From Corynebacterium pseudopelargi (lineage in GTDB: Bacteria; Actinomycetota; Actinomycetes; Mycobacteriales; Mycobacteriaceae), in NCBI RefSeq assembly GCF_003814005.1, contig NZ_CP033898.1:372001-436000 (forward strand): DNA of 64,000 nucleotides, given 5' to 3'. The notes under the pieces are model-generated. The model searched no databases. It saw only the letters and a list, made by a program, of their open reading frames with translations, and was not told the origin of the DNA. Positions 1-8,451 of the stretch are shown one piece after another. Positions within the stretch are counted from its first letter, which is position 1. The number at the start of each line of letters is the position of its first letter. Position numbers and translations under genes: made by a program.

Positions 1-101
1 TCGGGTTGGTGCAGCACCAGGTACAGGCACCCATCGGCCGTGAACTGATCGACCACGTGGGGTGCATGAGGGGTGATCCTCGTGGGGGTTGCGGTACTCA
101 C
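1..101 (-). CDS. Partial gene of unknown function downstream of the excisionase-like gene
   Basis: On the minus strand a GTG at 99-101 overlaps the TGA of the excisionase-like gene by four bases (GTGA), and the frame stays open to the window edge. It reads MSTATPTRITPHAPHVVDQF and continues without a stop. The tight overlap suggests a translationally coupled partner in an element-borne operon that continues leftwards. I do not recognise the protein, and only about 33 residues are visible. It could be chance open frame; the overlap is the main support. Confidence 0.35.
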   Translation of the reverse strand, partial: MSTATPTRITPHAPHVVDQFTADGCLYLVLHQP

Positions 102-313
102 GCCGCCACCCCCAGTTGCTCATCATCGTCACCATCATCCGGCAACGCATCAATGCCAAGGAACTCCAATAGTGGCTTGGTGGGTACGACGTACCGCCCC
201 CCAATCTTGGCCGCCGGAACGGGGAAATCTCCCTCACGAATCTGTCGATACGCCATCGCCGGGCTAATCCCTAGCAATGACGCGGCTACGGCGCCCGTAA
301 CTGTCGTTTTCAC
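98..313 (-). CDS. Small excisionase/AlpA-like helix-turn-helix protein
   Basis: A 71-residue protein. Residues 5-50 read as a winged HTH of the MerR/excisionase type: a first helix (AASLLGISPAMAYRQIREGD), then FPVPAAKIGGRYVVPTKPLLEFL, which matches the usual pattern of an FPxPxxxxGgrwxvp wing followed by a helix. The C-terminus is acidic (DDGDDDE). Such proteins act as recombination directionality factors or small regulators of integrated elements. It is divergent from the XRE regulator at 467 across a 153-bp gap holding an inverted repeat, and lies about 700 bp from an integrase. That context favours an excisionase or element regulator over a chromosomal MerR protein. Not verified against any family database. 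Confidence 0.75.
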   Translation of the reverse strand: MKTTVTGAVAASLLGISPAMAYRQIREGDFPVPAAKIGGRYVVPTKPLLEFLGIDALPDDGDDDEQLGVAA

Positions 314-370
314 AACTCACGCTCCTATCAAAGCGTTAGGAATAAATCACTTACTGCCTGAAATATAACG

Positions 371-413
371 CACTGTTAGAAAACCGTCAATAGTTGCAAA
401 CATCTAAACAGTG
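371..413. promoter_or_regulatory. Candidate operator between the excisionase-like and XRE genes
   Basis: CACTGTTAGA (371-380) is followed after 22 bases by TCTAAACAGTG (403-413). The arms are reverse complements apart from one missing T. The repeat is central in the divergent intergenic region, where an XRE regulator would be expected to bind. The exact 11-mer CACTGTTTAGA recurs at 2940-2950 near the attachment site. Binding is inferred. Confidence 0.45.
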
Positions 414-466
414 AGCGAAAATAGAGCAACATTAAACAACTGGCAAAAAGCACTACCATTCAAACC

Positions 467-1003
467 ATGGATAAATGGCAAAAAGACCTCACAGACACCA
501 TCGGTGCAGAGGTGAAACGACTCAGAGAAAAAGAATCCCGATCAACAATGTGGCTCCAAGATGAAACCGAACGCCTAGGTTTTCGGGTATCCCGCTCAAG
601 CATCAGCCAATTAGAGGCAGGCAACCGAACATCCATCAGCCTTGCCGAAGTGCTTGTACTAGCCGCCGCTCTCGACATTCCCCCGGCTTTGCTCATCTTT
701 CCCTACTACCCAGACGGTGAAACCCATTATCTACCAGGGAAAATAGACAGCGCGTTCAATGCCGTGGAATGGGTAGCTGGCCAACGAACCCTTGAAAGCG
801 ATGACATTGGTGTGTTCCCAGAGCCTCGCGTCATGCTCGCAACCGAACGCGATGACCTACTTTCCGACGCCCTCCGAAAAATAAAAACCGACCCCGGTAA
901 CCCTATGGGGCATGTCAAGGCCATGAATGCCCGCGCTAAGGAAATAGCCACAGAACTCAAGAAGCTCACCCCCTACGTCGGAACCTCAGAGGATGAACAA
1001 TGA
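467..1003 (+). CDS. XRE-family transcriptional regulator of the integrated element
   Basis: 178 residues. Residues about 8-72 form a Cro/C1-type helix-turn-helix: IGAEVKRLREKESRSTMWLQDETERLGFRVSRSSISQLEAGNR, with the recognition helix around SRSSISQLEAG, then a helix ending DIPPALLIFP. The remaining ~100 residues have no recognised domain and may serve dimerisation or ligand response. The gene overlaps the integrase start by four bases (ATGA at 1000-1003), so the two are probably one transcript and the regulator may control integration. The likely operator is the inverted repeat at 371-413. The identity of the HTH class is clear; its role in lysogeny-like control is inference. Confidence 0.85.
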   Translation: MDKWQKDLTDTIGAEVKRLREKESRSTMWLQDETERLGFRVSRSSISQLEAGNRTSISLAEVLVLAAALDIPPALLIFPYYPDGETHYLPGKIDSAFNAVEWVAGQRTLESDDIGVFPEPRVMLATERDDLLSDALRKIKTDPGNPMGHVKAMNARAKEIATELKKLTPYVGTSEDEQ

Positions 1004-2134
1004 GCAGGGGTAGACCCGCCACACCCCTCGGCACCATCGGCAAAATCAACATCACCAAAAAACCCAACGGCAAAGACCAAGCAGAAGCACGCTACCGAAC
1101 CACCACCGGCAAAACCCTCAGAGTCCGCGCCCAAGGCACCAGCAAAACCGCCGCCGAACGCAACCTCAAAACAAAATGCCGCGACAAAGACGCCACCACA
1201 AACACCACCCAAGGACTCAACAACACCACCGAACTCCACACCCTCATCACCTACTGGCTCGAACGCCACGACGTCACCAACACCACCAAAAACACCTACA
1301 ACAAAGCCATCCGACTCCACATCAAACCCCACCTTCGGCAACATCCGACTCAACGAACTCACCACACCCCAGATCCAAACATTCCTCGACACCCTCACCC
1401 CCGGAACCGCCAAAACAAGCCGCGCCGTACTCTCAGGCGCACTCGGCCAAGCCACCAGATGGGGGCTCATCACCTACAACCCCATCACCAACACCACCCT
1501 CCCCAAACGCGAAAAACAAGAAGTCGAAGCACTCACAGACGAACAAATACACGAATTTAGAACCACCATCCGCGATTGGTGTGGCATCAACCACCGTGGC
1601 CAACAGCGCGGCGACGGACTCCCAGAAATCATCGACGTACTCATTGGCACAGGCCTACGCCTCGGCGAATGCCTAGCCCTCCGCTGGCAAGACATAGACC
1701 TCACAGCAGGCACCATCACCATCACTGGCACCATCGACAAAAACACCAGCCAACGCGTCGAACGCACCAAAACTCTCAGCAGTAGGCGCACCATCCACGC
1801 CGCCCCAATCGCCCTCAACGCCCTCAAGAAACAACAGGCAAAAGAACTCCGCCAATACCTCGGTGAAATCGTATTCCCCAGCACGCGGGGCACGTGGCGC
1901 ACCGTAGACAACGTGAACCGGCAACTACGAACCGCCCGTCCCGATCACCTCGCATGGATACACCCCCACAGTTTCCGCAAAACCGTGGCCACCAGGATTG
2001 AACAGCGATACGGCACCCTCGCGGCCTCACGCCACCTAGGCCACTCATCTACCGCCGTCACCGAAAACGCCTACCTCGCACGCCCCAAAGTGCAAGCAGA
2101 TTACACCAACGCCTTTGCCTACAGCCCGGACTAA
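1000..2134 (+). pseudogene. int: Tyrosine-recombinase integrase, broken by a single frameshift
   Basis: The first frame (from 1000) encodes an Arm-DNA-binding/core-binding start (KINITKKPNGKDQAEARYRTT... HTLITYWLERHDVTNTTKNTYNKAIRLHIKPHL). At about 1333-1337 the frame changes by one base; the coding continues unbroken from GNIRLNELTTPQIQTFLDTL to the stop at 2134. The second part has the catalytic set: Arg in IGTGLRLGECLALRW, HSFRKT (HxxR), LGHSS and the nucleophile Tyr in TENAYL. Merged length is about 377 residues, normal for a phage or island integrase. With the stretch CTTC at 1333-1336 a single extra base would explain the shift. Either the gene is inactivated, a sequencing error is present, or frameshifting occurs. 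It follows the XRE gene with an ATGA overlap and lies about 900 bp from the putative att site. Confidence 0.87.
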
Positions 2135-2683
2135 ACCAGGGCGCTACAGGGCGGAACCGGCGCCGAAAACAAAGCAATGCAACCCAGGATTGAAGAAGTG
2201 CAGCGCGCGGGGAAAACCCCACCTGCCTTGGCCTAAGGCGTTAGGTCTAATCCCACCCCCTTTAGGTGTCACAAAGTTGCCACAGCCGCCAAGGAACCAA
2301 CGGCAACGCATCTAAAGGCGTGGCCACATCAGCCAATCTGAAAGCCAACACCGCCCCTGCAAAGCCACAAGCCCGCGGCCTTGAGTGGAACTGCCCGGAA
2401 CAATCTGACAACACCCCAGGGGCACACAGGCTGGCGCTTCTGCTCAAGATAGGGCACAAAACCCCAAGGGGTCTAAGAACGCCGTCGAAAGCCGACCTAT
2501 CCCCAGTGGATTAGCCAAGGGCGTCTAAAAAAGGGGGGTTACGACCCCCACGCCCCTCAAGTTCAGGCCATCCGCGCCCCGGCCAAAGGCGGAAAAGGGT
2601 AGGTATTTAACGCCACCCCTTGGCTGAGTTAAGTAACTCACGGCAACAGCCAAGCAACACTTCAAAAACCACTCATTACCAGC
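2135..2683. other. Non-coding stretch between integrase and repeat region
   Basis: About 550 bp follow the integrase. No reading frame resembles a known protein; the open frames are short, proline/alanine rich and lack ribosome-binding sites. I see no RNA gene. It may be the element's non-coding right arm. Confidence 0.4.
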
Positions 2684-2752
2684 GGTAACACTAGGTAACA
2701 CACTAGTAACAGGGTAGGTAACATAGTTTGACCTGCGGTAACACGGGTAACA
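2684..2752 (+). repeat. Cluster of six (G/A)GTAACA heptamers
   Basis: GGTAACA occurs at 2684-2690, 2694-2700, 2717-2723, 2737-2743 and 2746-2752, with a variant AGTAACA at 2705-2711. All are in the same orientation within 69 bp. This density of one heptamer is far above chance and suggests protein-binding sites, for example integrase arm sites or iterons. Function is inferred. Confidence 0.6.
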
Positions 2753-2853
2753 CAGTATTTCGTATCGCTGCTAGAAAGTTTATCCTGCTATCGGTCAAGT
2801 GTTTGAGTTGATAGCCGCGGGGCGCGGTGGCCAAGCCGTAGGGGAACGGGGGC

Positions 2854-2886
2854 GAAAAGTGTCCAAAAAGTGTCCAAAAAGTGTCC
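2854..2886 (+). repeat. Three tandem 11-bp units AAAAAGTGTCC
   Basis: Units at 2854-2864 (first base G instead of A), 2865-2875 and 2876-2886. The 11-bp period is close to one helical turn, so bound proteins would sit on one face of the DNA. Located between the integrase and the tRNA fragment. Confidence 0.7.
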
Positions 2887-2905
2887 AAAAAATACTCACA
2901 AACTG

Positions 2906-3015
2906 ACTGAAAATAGACGTCGCGAGAGAGAATGGGCAACACTGTTTAGACAGTAGTAGCGCCCTTACCAGTAGAAACACTGAAAATAAACGACGTGAGA
3001 GAGACTAGACAACAC
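2906..3015 (+). repeat. Imperfect 37-bp direct repeat beside the attachment site
   Basis: Copies at 2906-2942 and 2979-3015 share 31 of 37 positions; both start ACTGAAAATA and end CAACAC. They lie 73 bp apart, start to start. The second copy ends 15 bases before the tRNA-derived fragment. Together with the two other arrays they suggest a nucleoprotein assembly region for recombination. Confidence 0.65.
2940..2954. promoter_or_regulatory. Second copy of the putative XRE operator motif
   Basis: CACTGTTTAGA at 2940-2950 is the exact reverse complement of the right arm of the 371-413 repeat. It extends into the short palindrome ACTGT-TTAG-ACAGT (2941-2954). It may be a second binding site of the same regulator. 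Inferred from motif identity only. Confidence 0.4.
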
Positions 3016-3030
3016 CCCGTCCTTAGAACC

Positions 3031-3062
3031 GTAGGTTGCGAGTTCAAGTCTCGTCTCCAGCT
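3031..3062 (+). other. 3' tRNA fragment, likely att site of the integrated element
   Basis: The stretch contains a T-arm (stem GCGAG 3038-3042, loop TTCAAGT 3043-3049, stem CTCGT 3050-3054), a 7-nt acceptor strand CTCCAGC (3055-3061) and a T at the discriminator position. No matching 5' acceptor (GCTGGAG), D-arm or anticodon arm precedes it, so this is not a whole tRNA gene. The T-arm plus U73 resembles bacterial tRNA-Gly. Integrases commonly recombine into tRNA 3' ends and leave such a duplicate; the intact tRNA should lie left of the window. The fragment abuts the stop codon of thrE. Confidence 0.6.
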
Positions 3063-4525
3063 CATTTCTTGGTCTGCACCCCAAACCGTACTTGTGCGCG
3101 TCGGGTGCGGATCATTTTCTTTGCCAACTGCTTATACGTTGCCATCGTCGGCGGGCGACGAAGCTGTCGGGCTACCCATTCACCAAATACCGTGCCTGCA
3201 GCGAGCATGGTGCAGGTGGCAATGGCGTACACCAGGCCGGAAAAGCCTGCCAATAATTGCTCCTGCATAAGCCCATACAGTCCGCGATATACCGAAAGGC
3301 CAGGCAGCAGCGGGGTAGCACCGGCAATGGCAATCACCAGCGGCGGGATCTGGAAACGACGGGCCAACAGGCCACCGCTTAAACCAATAACGAAGGTGGT
3401 GCCAAAGGTGGCAGCCATGCCATCGATGCCTGCTGGCACGAGCACAAAGTAGTACACCAGCGAGCCCCACAAGGCGGTCAGCCCCGCGATGATCGCGGTA
3501 TTCCAATTGGCATAGCAGGCACGCGAGAACCCGATGGTGGCGATGGTGCCGCCGAGGGTGCGCACCGTATTCGAGGCGAAATTGGGCACGGCCACCGTCT
3601 CCATTGGGGGAAGCTGCAATCCCAGCACCGAGGTAATAGCGATGCCCATACCAACACCGGCGACCACACCTGCGGTGATAGTCATGGTGTCGAATAACCT
3701 GGCCAGCGCGGTAATAGGTGCCGAGGTCACACCATTTTGGAAGGCCTGCAGCAGGGTCAAACCGGCCAGCATCACCACGATGGAGGTGGAGATAACAATG
3801 GAGGGTTTGAGCGAAAGATCGTAGAGCAGCCCCGCGTGGTAGGCGTAGGTGGCCACAATGGCCGCGAGCACACCGCCTGCTGCGTTTTGATAAAACAGCG
3901 GCAAACCGTGCTTGCCCAAAAAGCCCGAAAGCCACATGATCACCGCGGCGACCATCGTGGAGATGATCTGCACGGGAATATCGCCACCGATGAGCATGGA
4001 CACGCCAAGACTCATGGTGGCCCAGGAGGCGATGATGGACCATTCGCCGCGGGATTCCTTGGAGTTCTCAATGGCATCGAGACGTGCTGTGGCATCTACG
4101 AGTGCGGCGCGGCCAGTGTGAATATCGCGGATGAGGCGGTCGACGAGGGCGAGCTTGCGAAAGTTCTGCGCCTCGGGCTTGATAATGTGCACCACCTGCA
4201 CACCCTGCTGGCCGCCCACGGAAGTAAAAAGGCGGATGCGTTGGTGGGTGGCGTCGGTGTGGCAATTCCACACACCAAAGGCCTCGGCAATAGAGCGCAC
4301 CTGCTCCTCGGCATCGGAGTTGGGGGTGCCGGCAATGATGAGCAGCGCACCGATGCGCGCAGAGACTTCCAGCGCAGCGGTAATTTCTGCGCGGTCAGAT
4401 AGGTCCACCGGCGCCAATGGCGCCAGGGGAGGTGCCGCCGCCACGTCGATGGTGGCGTTGTTCGGCGACTGCTGCTGGCGTTTGCGCAGCGTTGCCAAAT
4501 GATCGAGCCGGAAGATCTTCACCAT
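3062..4525 (-). CDS. thrE: ThrE-family threonine/serine exporter
   Basis: 487 residues, close to the ~489 of C. glutamicum ThrE. A soluble N-terminal domain (about residues 40-190, with ALEVSARIGALLIIAGTPNSDAEEQVRSI and the HIIKPEAQNFRKLALVDRLIRDI segment) is followed by about ten hydrophobic helices and the conserved stretches FLGKHGLPLFYQNAAGG and GLSGGLLARRFQIPPL, as in ThrE/ThrE_2 proteins. These export threonine and serine from the cytoplasm, driven by the membrane potential. The minus-strand start is the ATG at 4523-4525. The gene is single, convergent with the integrated element at its 3' end and divergent from pqo. Family assignment is firm; the exact substrate range is by homology. 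Confidence 0.88.
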   Translation of the reverse strand: MVKIFRLDHLATLRKRQQQSPNNATIDVAAAPPLAPLAPVDLSDRAEITAALEVSARIGALLIIAGTPNSDAEEQVRSIAEAFGVWNCHTDATHQRIRLFTSVGGQQGVQVVHIIKPEAQNFRKLALVDRLIRDIHTGRAALVDATARLDAIENSKESRGEWSIIASWATMSLGVSMLIGGDIPVQIISTMVAAVIMWLSGFLGKHGLPLFYQNAAGGVLAAIVATYAYHAGLLYDLSLKPSIVISTSIVVMLAGLTLLQAFQNGVTSAPITALARLFDTMTITAGVVAGVGMGIAITSVLGLQLPPMETVAVPNFASNTVRTLGGTIATIGFSRACYANWNTAIIAGLTALWGSLVYYFVLVPAGIDGMAATFGTTFVIGLSGGLLARRFQIPPLVIAIAGATPLLPGLSVYRGLYGLMQEQLLAGFSGLVYAIATCTMLAAGTVFGEWVARQLRRPPTMATYKQLAKKMIRTRRAQVRFGVQTKK

Positions 4526-4673
4526 GGTTTCTTAGAGCCTACTGCACGCAAAAATTTTTCCCACCTCAGGTGCCTGCATGGCTAAGTGCTACGTAAGCCC
4601 TGGGAGATCAAATATTGCAAAGTGCTTACTTTTTGCGGAAACTTGGTGGCATATCAAACAGAAAGGGACACCA

Positions 4674-6410
4674 ATGGCAAAATCCTTTGCACATCAGATC
4701 GTCGAAACGCTAGAAAGGCTCGGGGTCAAGCGCATCTACGGCCTGGTTGGCGATAGTCTGAACCCGGTGGTTGATGCTGTGCGCACCTCCAATATCGAAT
4801 GGGTGCACGTGCGCAATGAAGAAGCAGCGGCCTTTGCAGCAGAGGCCGATTCACTGACCACCGGCGAGCTGGCCGTGTGTGCTGCTTCCTGCGGCCCTGG
4901 TAATACCCACCTGATCCAGGGTCTTTATGATGCACACCGTAACGGCGCCAAGGTGCTAGCCCTTGCAAGCCACATTCCCTCACGCCAGATCGGCTCCCAC
5001 TTCTTCCAAGAAACGCACCCGCAGCGCATCTTCCAGGAGTGCTCCGGTTATTGCGAGATGGTCAATTCCGCCGACCAGGGCGAGGTGATTTTGCACCACG
5101 CCATCCAATCCACCATGGCCGGCAATGGCGTGTCTGTGCTGGTCATCCCAGGTGATATCACCATGCACGACGCTTCGGACCTTGGCTTTGCCAAATCTGC
5201 TATCTCCAGCGGCAAGCCAGTGGTGTACCCGGACCCCGCCGAGGCAAGTGCGCTGGTCCAAGCCATTAATGAGGCAAAAACCGTCACCCTGTTCTGCGGT
5301 GCCGGCTGTAAAGATGCCCGCGAGCAGGTCTTGGCCTTGGCCGAGAAGATCAAGGCTCCGGTAGGCCACGCCCTTGGCGGCAAGATGTATATCCAATACG
5401 ACAACCCCTTCGATGTGGGTATGTCTGGCCTGCTTGGCTATGGCGCCTGCCACGACGCATCCAATGATGCAGACCTGCTGATCCTGCTGGGCACGGACTT
5501 CCCCTACAACGACTTCCTTCCCTCCAAGAACGTCGCGCAGGTGGATATCAACGGCCGCAACATCGGCCGCCGCACCCGCATTAGCTACCCGGTGGTAGGC
5601 GATATGGCTGCAACCATTGAAAATATTCTCCCGCACGTTGAGGAAAAGACCGATAGGAAGTTCCTTGACAAGATGCTCAAGGAGCACCACAAGAAGCTTT
5701 CCGACGTCGTGGAGGCCTACACCCACAACGTGGAGAAGCACACGCCGATCCACCCGGAGTTCGTTGCCAATATCATCGACGAAATTGCCGATGAAGACGC
5801 CATCTTCTCTGTCGATACCGGCATGTGCAACGTGTGGTCTGCCCGCTACGTCACCCCCAATGGCCGCCGCGAAATGATCGGCTCCTTCCGCCACGGCACC
5901 ATGGCCAACGCGCTGCCCATGGCGATGGGTGCATCTGCTGCAGATCGCAAGCGCCAGGTGGTGTCCTTCTCCGGCGACGGTGGCTTGGGCATGCTCATGG
6001 GCGAGCTGCTCACGGTGAAACTGCACGAGCTGCCCATCAAGATCTGCGTGTTTAATAACTCCTCACTTGGCATGGTCAAGCTGGAGATGATGGTGGAAGG
6101 TCTGCCGGAATTCGGCACCGACCACGAGGAAGTAGATTATGCGGCCATTGCCAAGGCCGTGGGCATCCCGCATGTAAAGATCACCGATCCCGCCAAGGCT
6201 CGTGAGCAACTCACCGAAGCCTTTGCCATGGAAGGCCCGGTGCTGATCGACATGGTGACCGACCCCAACGCCTTGTCCATCCCGCCGAACATCACCATCG
6301 AGCAGATGCTCGGCTTTTCCAAGTCGGCCGTGAAAACCGTCCTCGATGGCGGCGTAGGCCACATGCTGGATCTGGCTGCCTCTAACCTGCGAAATATCCC
6401 GAAGCCCTAA
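4674..6410 (+). CDS. pqo: Pyruvate:quinone oxidoreductase (pyruvate dehydrogenase, quinone)
   Basis: 578 residues from the ATG at 4674, preceded by a GAAAGGG ribosome site; an upstream in-frame ATG at 4578 would add a tail unlike the family. It is a ThDP enzyme in three domains: N-terminal Pyr domain with RIYGLVGDSLNPVVDAV and the catalytic Glu in VRNEEAAAFAA; central FAD-binding domain; C-terminal PP domain with GDGGLGMLMGE and NNSSLGM (ThDP/Mg binding). It is closely similar in length and sequence to the C. glutamicum Pqo I know. It oxidatively decarboxylates pyruvate to acetate and CO2, reducing menaquinone at the membrane surface. The acetate could feed the CoA-transferase gene starting at 63930. 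Monocistronic: a strong terminator follows. Confidence 0.95.
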   Translation: MAKSFAHQIVETLERLGVKRIYGLVGDSLNPVVDAVRTSNIEWVHVRNEEAAAFAAEADSLTTGELAVCAASCGPGNTHLIQGLYDAHRNGAKVLALASHIPSRQIGSHFFQETHPQRIFQECSGYCEMVNSADQGEVILHHAIQSTMAGNGVSVLVIPGDITMHDASDLGFAKSAISSGKPVVYPDPAEASALVQAINEAKTVTLFCGAGCKDAREQVLALAEKIKAPVGHALGGKMYIQYDNPFDVGMSGLLGYGACHDASNDADLLILLGTDFPYNDFLPSKNVAQVDINGRNIGRRTRISYPVVGDMAATIENILPHVEEKTDRKFLDKMLKEHHKKLSDVVEAYTHNVEKHTPIHPEFVANIIDEIADEDAIFSVDTGMCNVWSARYVTPNGRREMIGSFRHGTMANALPMAMGASAADRKRQVVSFSGDGGLGMLMGELLTVKLHELPIKICVFNNSSLGMVKLEMMVEGLPEFGTDHEEVDYAAIAKAVGIPHVKITDPAKAREQLTEAFAMEGPVLIDMVTDPNALSIPPNITIEQMLGFSKSAVKTVLDGGVGHMLDLAASNLRNIPKP

Positions 6411-6434
6411 AGGCTTTTCCGGAGAAAAACAACA

Positions 6435-6471
6435 GCGGAGCTTGTGCAACAGCACAAGCTCCGCCTTTTTG
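6435..6471. terminator. Terminator between pqo and the purine permease
   Basis: A perfect 13-bp stem GCGGAGCTTGTGC / GCACAAGCTCCGC with loop AACA, then CTTTTTG. It serves pqo, and may also act on the convergent permease gene. Confidence 0.9.
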
Positions 6472-6481
6472 CGTGGCGCTG

Positions 6482-8368
6482 CTATTCCACCTCGGTGAAC
6501 TTTCTGTCCCAGGCGGAACGAACCGGGTTGGCGTCGGCAAGCAAAATATCGAAGCGATCATTGGCAATCTCGATGATCTCTGAAAGCACCGTGCGGCGCT
6601 CCTGCGCATCGGAGTTGGCCAGACGCCTCACGCCAGCATCCAACACCGTGTCAATCGAATCATTGGTGCCAAGATAGGCCACAAAAGGCAAGCCAAAGCG
6701 CTCGCGATAGGCGGAGGAAAGGTCGAGCAATTGGGCCGTTTGTACGTCGTCAAGCTCCTCTAAGTTCAAAGAACCACGCGCGGCACTGGTCTCGGTGGTC
6801 AAAAGCTCCGCCATATCCGGATAATCCCTGATCAAGGCCTCTTGCTGCTCAGGGCTGCCGGTGAGCACCGCCACCTGGATGGCCTCACGCAACTCATTGA
6901 TATTGCTAAAGGGGCGAGCCTCCCAGGCATCATGCAGCGACCAGGTCTCGTTATTAAACAGCGGCGCCAAGGTGGCCTCGAACTCTCGTTGATCCATCTG
7001 GTTGAGCTCTGCAAGAGAGACGCCACCTTCTTGGTTCCTGGCCACATCCGTGCCGCTTTGGCGGCCAACGTGGAAGAACAGCCAGTTCAAGATGATCGCG
7101 GTGATTGCACCGATGGACATGCCGGAAGAAACGAAGGTGCGGGTCCACTCAGGCAAGGATTCAGCCACCTCTGGCTTGAAGGTAATGAGCATGGCCAAGC
7201 CCAAGGCGGTGGTGACGATCACGGCATTGCGATTATCGCTTAAGTCCGTCTTGGCAATGGTCTGCAAACCAACCCAAGCAACGTTGGCAAAAAGTGCCAA
7301 GGAGGCAGCGCCCAGCACCGGGTGGGGGATCGAGGCCACCACAGCGCCAGCCTTGGGCAGCAGGCCAAGCAGGATCATAAAACCAGCAGCCGAGGCAGCC
7401 ACCCAACGCGACTTCACCCCAGTGATGCGCACCAAACCCACGTTCTGCGCGAAGCAGGTATAGGGGAAGGAGTTCATCACACCGCCAAGGAAGGTGGACA
7501 CACCATCGGCGCGGAGTGCGCGCTGGATATCATCGCGGCGGATGCGCTTTTTCACAATCTCGCCGGTGGCAAACACATCGCCAGTGGTTTCCACCATGGT
7601 GATGATCATGACCACGATCATGGAAAAGATCGCGCCGATATTCCACTGCGGAGTACCGAAGTAGAAGGGCGTAGTAATACCCAGCGGATCGGCATCGGCT
7701 ACTGCATCGAGGTTGGCATCGCCTAACACCAAGGCCACCACGGTGCCAGCCACCAGGCCGATGAGGATAGACAGCGTGCCCAAAAAGCCCTTGAAAAAGC
7801 GCTGCACCAGCACGATCAGGGCGAGCGTGCCAAAGCCATAGGCCAGATCGCGCCCAGCGGGGTTATCGGCGTAGTTAACAAAGTCATTGGCCGATACGGC
7901 CAGCAGCGAGGTGCCCATCACCAGCAGTACGGTGCCTGTGACAACCGGCGGGAAGAACTTGAGAAAGCGCGCGAAAATCGGGGTGGCGAAGAAGGTGAAC
8001 AGACCCGCGGCGATCACCGCGCCATAGACAGTAGGCAGCGATTCCACACCGCCTTTGCCATCGGAAACACTCAGCCCAATGGCGATAATCGGGGCCACCG
8101 CTGTGGTGGTCACGCCTTGGATGATGGGCAGGCGCACACCAACGTGCTTGCCAATGCCGACCGATTGGATCAAGGTGGCCAAACCACAGGTGAGCAGATC
8201 GGCATTAATGAGGTGGATGGTGGTGGCGGTATCGAGGTTGAGCGAACCTGCGATCAGCAACGGCACAATCACAGCACCCGCGTAGAAGGCGAGCACATGT
8301 TGTAATCCGAGCGCTGCCAGTTTTGGAGGTGAGGGGACGGCGTCTACGGGGTGGGTCAGGGCAGTCAA
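6482..8368 (-). CDS. NCS2 purine/xanthine/urate permease fused to a UraD-like domain
   Basis: 628 residues. Residues about 10-440 are an NCS2 (uracil-xanthine) permease: LQHVLAFYAGAVIVPLLIAGSLNL, VGVRLPIIQGVTTTAVAPI, the central AIFSMIVVMIITMVETTGD (helix 8 with the substrate-binding Glu region) and VTRITGV-like VGLVRITGVKSR. Residues about 455-625 read as an OHCU decarboxylase (UraD) domain: LAELNQMDQREFEATLAPLFNNETW, then ALIRDYPDMAELL and SSAYRERFGLPFVAYL. UraD performs the last step from urate to allantoin, so a permease-enzyme fusion suggests channelling of urate-derived material. However the usual catalytic HPD(L/M) is YPDM here, and the SxxEQ Glu appears replaced. No uricase or HIU hydrolase gene is adjacent. 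Transport function is solid; enzyme activity is doubtful. Confidence 0.85.
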   Translation of the reverse strand: MTALTHPVDAVPSPPKLAALGLQHVLAFYAGAVIVPLLIAGSLNLDTATTIHLINADLLTCGLATLIQSVGIGKHVGVRLPIIQGVTTTAVAPIIAIGLSVSDGKGGVESLPTVYGAVIAAGLFTFFATPIFARFLKFFPPVVTGTVLLVMGTSLLAVSANDFVNYADNPAGRDLAYGFGTLALIVLVQRFFKGFLGTLSILIGLVAGTVVALVLGDANLDAVADADPLGITTPFYFGTPQWNIGAIFSMIVVMIITMVETTGDVFATGEIVKKRIRRDDIQRALRADGVSTFLGGVMNSFPYTCFAQNVGLVRITGVKSRWVAASAAGFMILLGLLPKAGAVVASIPHPVLGAASLALFANVAWVGLQTIAKTDLSDNRNAVIVTTALGLAMLITFKPEVAESLPEWTRTFVSSGMSIGAITAIILNWLFFHVGRQSGTDVARNQEGGVSLAELNQMDQREFEATLAPLFNNETWSLHDAWEARPFSNINELREAIQVAVLTGSPEQQEALIRDYPDMAELLTTETSAARGSLNLEELDDVQTAQLLDLSSAYRERFGLPFVAYLGTNDSIDTVLDAGVRRLANSDAQERRTVLSEIIEIANDRFDILLADANPVRSAWDRKFTEVE

Positions 8369-8451
8369 GACGATGCTCCGGATACTAGGAGGGAGGATGA
8401 CCGCTTTAGCTTATTACTTCCAATCCAGCGAGTGCCCCCGCGCCCGGCTGG

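Noticed and set aside
2684..3015. CRISPR array
   Set aside because: The repeats are 7, 11 and 37 bp with irregular or no spacers, and no cas gene is near.
3031..3062. A complete tRNA gene
   Set aside because: No matching acceptor 5' strand, D-arm or anticodon arm in the 100 bp upstream; only the 3' third is present.
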